A stretch of DNA of 7,362 nucleotides from Thalassospiraceae bacterium (GTDB taxonomy: Bacteria; Pseudomonadota; Alphaproteobacteria; Rhodospirillales; Magnetovibrionaceae), in the NCBI GenBank assembly GCA_030637205.1, contig DAOVVL010000088.1, forward strand, positions 1 through 7,362, in the 5' to 3' direction. This document shows, piece after piece, positions 5,099-7,362 of this stretch (its first letter is position 1; every line of letters begins with the position of its first letter). The translations under genes were made by a program, and so were the position numbers. Below the pieces are notes generated by a model. The model was not told the origin of the DNA. It worked only from the letters and a program-made list of their open reading frames with translations, and searched no databases.

Positions 5099-6775
5099 AT
5101 GGCTGCTAAAGAAGTAAAATTCGGCACCGATGCCCGCAACCGCATGTTGCACGGCGTCGACACATTGGCCAACGCGGTTAAAGTGACGCTCGGCCCCAAA
5201 GGACGCCACGTTGTACTCGACAAGGCATTTGGCGCGCCGCGCATCACCAAGGACGGCGTGACCGTTGCCAAGGAAATCGAACTTTCCGACAAGTTTGAAA
5301 ACATGGGCGCACAGATGGTTAAAGAAGTCGCCTCGCGCACCAACGACGAAGCCGGCGACGGCACCACCACCGCCACCGTTCTGGCCCAGTCCATCGTTCG
5401 CGAAGGCGTCAAAGCCGTCGCTGCCGGCATGAACCCGATGGATCTCAAGCGCGGCATCGACATTGCGGTTGATGCGGTTATTAACGACGTCCAGAAACGC
5501 ACCAAAAAGGTCAAGACCTCGGCCGAAGTGGCCCAGGTTGGCACCATTTCCGCCAACGGCGAATCCGAGATCGGCAAAATGATCGCCAGCGCCATGGAAC
5601 GCGTCGGTAACGAAGGCGTTATCACGGTTGAAGAAGCCAAAGGCCTGACCACCGAACTTGATGTTGTTGAAGGCATGCAGTTCGATCGTGGCTACACGTC
5701 GCCGTATTTTGTCACCAACGCTGACAAAATGACCTGCGAAATGGAAAATCCCTACATCCTGATCCACGAAGCCAAGCTTTCCTCCCTGCAGCCGCTGCTG
5801 CCGGTTCTGGAAGCCGTGGTCCAGTCAACCCGTCCGCTGCTGATCGTCGCCGAAGACATCGAAGGCGAAGCACTGGCCACGTTGGTGGTCAACAAGTTGC
5901 GTGGCGGCCTCAAGGTTTGCGCGATCAAGGCACCGGGTTTCGGCGAACGCCGCAAAGCCATGCTTCAGGATCTCGCCATCTTGACCAAGGGTCAGGTAAT
6001 TTCCGAAGATCTCGGCCTCAAGCTGGAAAACGTGACCATCGAAATGCTGGGCACGTCCAAGCGCGCACTGATCACCAAAGACGACACCACAATTGTTGAC
6101 GGTGCCGGTGCCAAGAAGGACATCCAGACGCGCTGCACACAGATCCGTGCGCAGATCGAAGAAACCAGCTCCGACTACGACAAGGAAAAACTGCAGGAAC
6201 GTCTGGCCAAGCTGGCTGGCGGCGTTGCCGTGATCCACGTTGGCGGTGCTTCCGAGGTTGAAGTGAAAGAACGCAAAGACCGCGTTGACGATGCGCTTCA
6301 CGCAACCCGTGCTGCGGTCGAAGAAGGCGTTGTCTCCGGTGGCGGCACGGCACTTCTTTTCGCCACCAAGGCGCTTGCCAAGACCACTGGTGACAATGCC
6401 GATCAGGATGTCGGCGTCGATATCGTACGTCGCGCCATTCAGGCACCGATTCGCCAAATCGCCGAAAATGCGGGCCACGACGGCGCCGTAGTCGCCGGCA
6501 AGGTACTTGATGCAGCCAAACAGAAGGGTGCCAATCACGGCTTCAATGCCCAGACCGGCAAGTACGAAGACCTGATCAAGTCCGGCATCATTGACCCGAC
6601 CAAGGTGGTGCGTACCGCACTTCAGGATGCGGCCTCTGTGGCTGGCCTTCTGATTACCACCGAAGCCATGGTCGCCGATCAACCCGAAAAGGAAGGTGCA
6701 GGCGCACCGGCCATGCCGGGTGGCGACATGGGTGGCATGGGCGGCATGGGCGGAATGGGTGGCATGGGCTTCTAA
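5099..6775 (+). CDS. groEL: Chaperonin GroEL (Hsp60)
   Basis: GroEL is the 14-subunit ATP-driven chamber that folds cytosolic proteins together with GroES. The 558-residue protein is full length (E. coli has 548). It has the nucleotide-binding VTLGPKGR (29-36), D52 in ITKDGVTVAKEI, GDGTTTATVLA (86-96) with the catalytic-loop D87, D398 in the RVDDALHATRA stretch needed for ATP hydrolysis, the hinge-side SGGG (413-416) and a late nucleotide contact in GIIDPTKV (496-503). The C-terminus is the usual disordered GGM repeat, here ending in GMGF. The start at 5099 gives the family MAAKEVKFG opening with AAAGGA (5083-5088) 10 bases upstream. An out-of-frame ATG at 5092 precedes it. It is co-transcribed with groES and followed by a strong terminator. 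Nothing suggests a divergent or specialised paralogue. Confidence 0.99.
   Translation: MAAKEVKFGTDARNRMLHGVDTLANAVKVTLGPKGRHVVLDKAFGAPRITKDGVTVAKEIELSDKFENMGAQMVKEVASRTNDEAGDGTTTATVLAQSIVREGVKAVAAGMNPMDLKRGIDIAVDAVINDVQKRTKKVKTSAEVAQVGTISANGESEIGKMIASAMERVGNEGVITVEEAKGLTTELDVVEGMQFDRGYTSPYFVTNADKMTCEMENPYILIHEAKLSSLQPLLPVLEAVVQSTRPLLIVAEDIEGEALATLVVNKLRGGLKVCAIKAPGFGERRKAMLQDLAILTKGQVISEDLGLKLENVTIEMLGTSKRALITKDDTTIVDGAGAKKDIQTRCTQIRAQIEETSSDYDKEKLQERLAKLAGGVAVIHVGGASEVEVKERKDRVDDALHATRAAVEEGVVSGGGTALLFATKALAKTTGDNADQDVGVDIVRRAIQAPIRQIAENAGHDGAVVAGKVLDAAKQKGANHGFNAQTGKYEDLIKSGIIDPTKVVRTALQDAASVAGLLITTEAMVADQPEKEGAGAPAMPGGDMGGMGGMGGMGGMGF
6728..6763 (+). repeat. Four 9-base repeats encoding the GroEL GGM tail
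   Basis: Four in-frame copies of ATGGGYGGM (units at 6728, 6737, 6746 and 6755), followed by a partial fifth unit, encode Met-Gly-Gly repeats at the GroEL C-terminus. This is a normal feature of group I chaperonins. The repeat count can vary by slippage. Confidence 0.95.
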
Positions 6776-6814
6776 GCGGCCCGGCTTCCAAGCCTCACTA
6801 CCGACCGACTACAA

Positions 6815-6849
6815 AAAACCCCCGTGGCTCAAAAAGCTGCGGGGGTTTT
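6815..6849 (+). terminator. Intrinsic terminator of groESL, probably bidirectional
   Basis: AAAACCCCCG (6815-6824) pairs with CGGGGGTTTT (6840-6849). The stem continues through two G-T wobble pairs and GCT/AGC to a 5-base loop (6830-6834). On the plus strand the stem ends in TTTTC. On the minus strand the same stem is followed by a six-T run (6818-6813), so it can also stop transcripts from the convergent lysE-type gene. It begins 39 bases after the groEL stop. Confidence 0.92.
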
Positions 6850-6869
6850 CTCATGGGGGCCGTTTATGT

Positions 6870-6896
6870 GGACGCCTTAGGAATAGTGGGGCGTCC
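6870..6896. other. Hairpin with 7-bp perfect arms
   Basis: GGACGCC (6870-6876) and GGCGTCC (6890-6896) are perfect inverted arms around a 13-base loop. There is no T-run on either side, so it is not an intrinsic terminator by itself. It may be an mRNA 3'-end structure for the convergent minus-strand gene. Confidence 0.45.
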
Positions 6897-6912
6897 GGGC
6901 AAGAACGCGCCA

Positions 6913-6948
6913 TAAGGCGCGGGCGCGGTTTGCGCCTTAATTTTCTCT
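6913..6948. terminator. Second hairpin near the lysE-type gene end, possible terminator
   Basis: TAAGGCGC (6913-6920) and GCGCCTTA (6932-6939) are perfect 8-bp arms around an 11-base loop. On the plus strand they are followed by ATTTTCTCTT, a weak T-rich tract, so the structure could back up groESL termination. On the minus strand it starts 19 bases after the lysE-type stop but lacks a T-run, so it would act there only as a stabilising stem or a Rho-assisted stop. Confidence 0.5.
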
Positions 6949-6958
6949 TATCGTGTCG

Positions 6959-7362
6959 TTATGATCGTCTCGCCAGCGCCAGCCCCAGCCCTGCGCCGAT
7001 CAAGATAGTTCCCGATATTCGGTTGCGCGTTTTCAACGCCTTGGCGTCGCTGAACAGGTGGCGGGTGCGATCCGCCACCACCGCCCAGCATCCAGTGAAG
7101 ACAAAGGTGATGAACAAAAACGTCGGCACCATCACGATGAACTGCGGCGTCAGCGGTGTTTCAAGGCTAATAAATTGCGGCATGAAGGCCGCCAGAAACA
7201 CCAAACTTTTCGGGTTGGGAACGGTGACCACAAAACCCTGCCAGAAAAGTTTGTGGCGGCTGGTGGTGGGCAGGCCGGTCGGTTCATCAACATTGGCGCG
7301 CCATTGCTGAAATCCTAAATAAAGCAGATACAAAACCCCGGCCCAGCGCAGCCATTCAAACC
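6959..7362 (-). CDS. LysE/RhtB-family amino-acid exporter (N-terminus cut by window edge)
   Basis: This inner-membrane transporter family exports amino acids or related metabolites. The frame is open from the right edge (first full codon at 7360-7358) to TAA at 6961-6959, giving about 133 residues, roughly the last two thirds of a normal protein of about 205. The first visible residues, FEWLRWAGVLYLLYLGFQQW, are the end of a family helix. They are followed by a hydrophilic loop and the hallmark NPKSLVFLAAFMPQFI segment (codons near 7213-7166). Two further hydrophobic helices follow, then a C-terminal RNRISGTILIGAGLGLALARR helix. A TTG at 7333 is an internal codon, not the start. The gene converges on groEL with the hairpin region between them. 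The substrate cannot be assigned. Confidence 0.9.
   Translation of the reverse strand, partial: FEWLRWAGVLYLLYLGFQQWRANVDEPTGLPTTSRHKLFWQGFVVTVPNPKSLVFLAAFMPQFISLETPLTPQFIVMVPTFLFITFVFTGCWAVVADRTRHLFSDAKALKTRNRISGTILIGAGLGLALARRS

Noticed and set aside
5825..6682. 285-codon minus-strand reading frame opposite groEL
   Set aside because: Long antisense frames opposite groEL are a common by-product of its codon pattern, and nothing recognisable is encoded.
6728..6775. Tandem 9-base repeats as a possible minisatellite or mobile element trace
   Set aside because: They are fully explained by the normal GGM tail of GroEL.
1..7362. CRISPR array, tRNA, rRNA, insertion sequence, prophage or defence-system genes
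   Set aside because: No spaced direct repeats, tRNA-like cloverleaf, transposase motifs or defence-family domains were seen; all large regions are covered by housekeeping or transport and glycosylation genes.

Overview
The window looks like ordinary chromosomal DNA from a moderately GC-rich alphaproteobacterium. The best guess is a Rhodospirillales-type marine or aquatic lineage. That guess rests on the GroEL/GroES sequence style, the CIRCE-controlled groESL operon, and a soluble GT2 / VTT / ArnT-like gene trio. The lineage is inferred from family resemblance, not from a database search. No mobile element, CRISPR array, tRNA or rRNA was seen.

Layout. (1) Positions 1-1020, minus strand: a diguanylate cyclase with a C-terminal GGDEF domain, cut by the left edge only a few residues before its expected end. 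(2) 1021-1290: a 270-base divergent intergenic region with a candidate promoter for the cyclase. (3) 1291-4550, plus strand: a tight three-gene operon. It encodes a DPM1/ArnC-like family 2 glycosyltransferase, a DedA/TVP38-type (VTT, PF09335) membrane protein that overlaps it by ATGA, and, 24 bases later, an ArnT-like (GT39/GT83) integral membrane glycosyltransferase with a TTG start. (4) 4551-4721: an intergenic region with a sigma70/sigma32-like promoter and a nearly perfect CIRCE operator. (5) 4722-6775: the groES-groEL chaperonin operon. (6) 6776-6958: a strong, probably bidirectional intrinsic terminator followed by two further hairpins. (7) 6959-7362, minus strand: a LysE/RhtB-family exporter, cut at its N-terminus by the right edge.

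How the genes work together. The trio 1291-4550 reads as a lipid-carrier glycosylation pathway. The GT2 enzyme would load a sugar onto polyprenyl phosphate on the cytoplasmic face. The ArnT-like enzyme would transfer that sugar on the periplasmic face. The VTT protein between them is a natural candidate for moving the lipid-linked sugar, or the spent carrier, across the membrane; this last point is inference. groES and groEL form the standard heat-shock chaperonin, controlled by HrcA at CIRCE and probably by RpoH.

Most of the window is conventional. The points most worth a second look are the VTT protein inside a polyprenyl-phosphate sugar operon, a degenerate inhibitory site and an uncharacterised helical N-terminus in the diguanylate cyclase, a lysine-rich extension on GroES, and the hairpin cluster between the convergent groEL and lysE-type genes.
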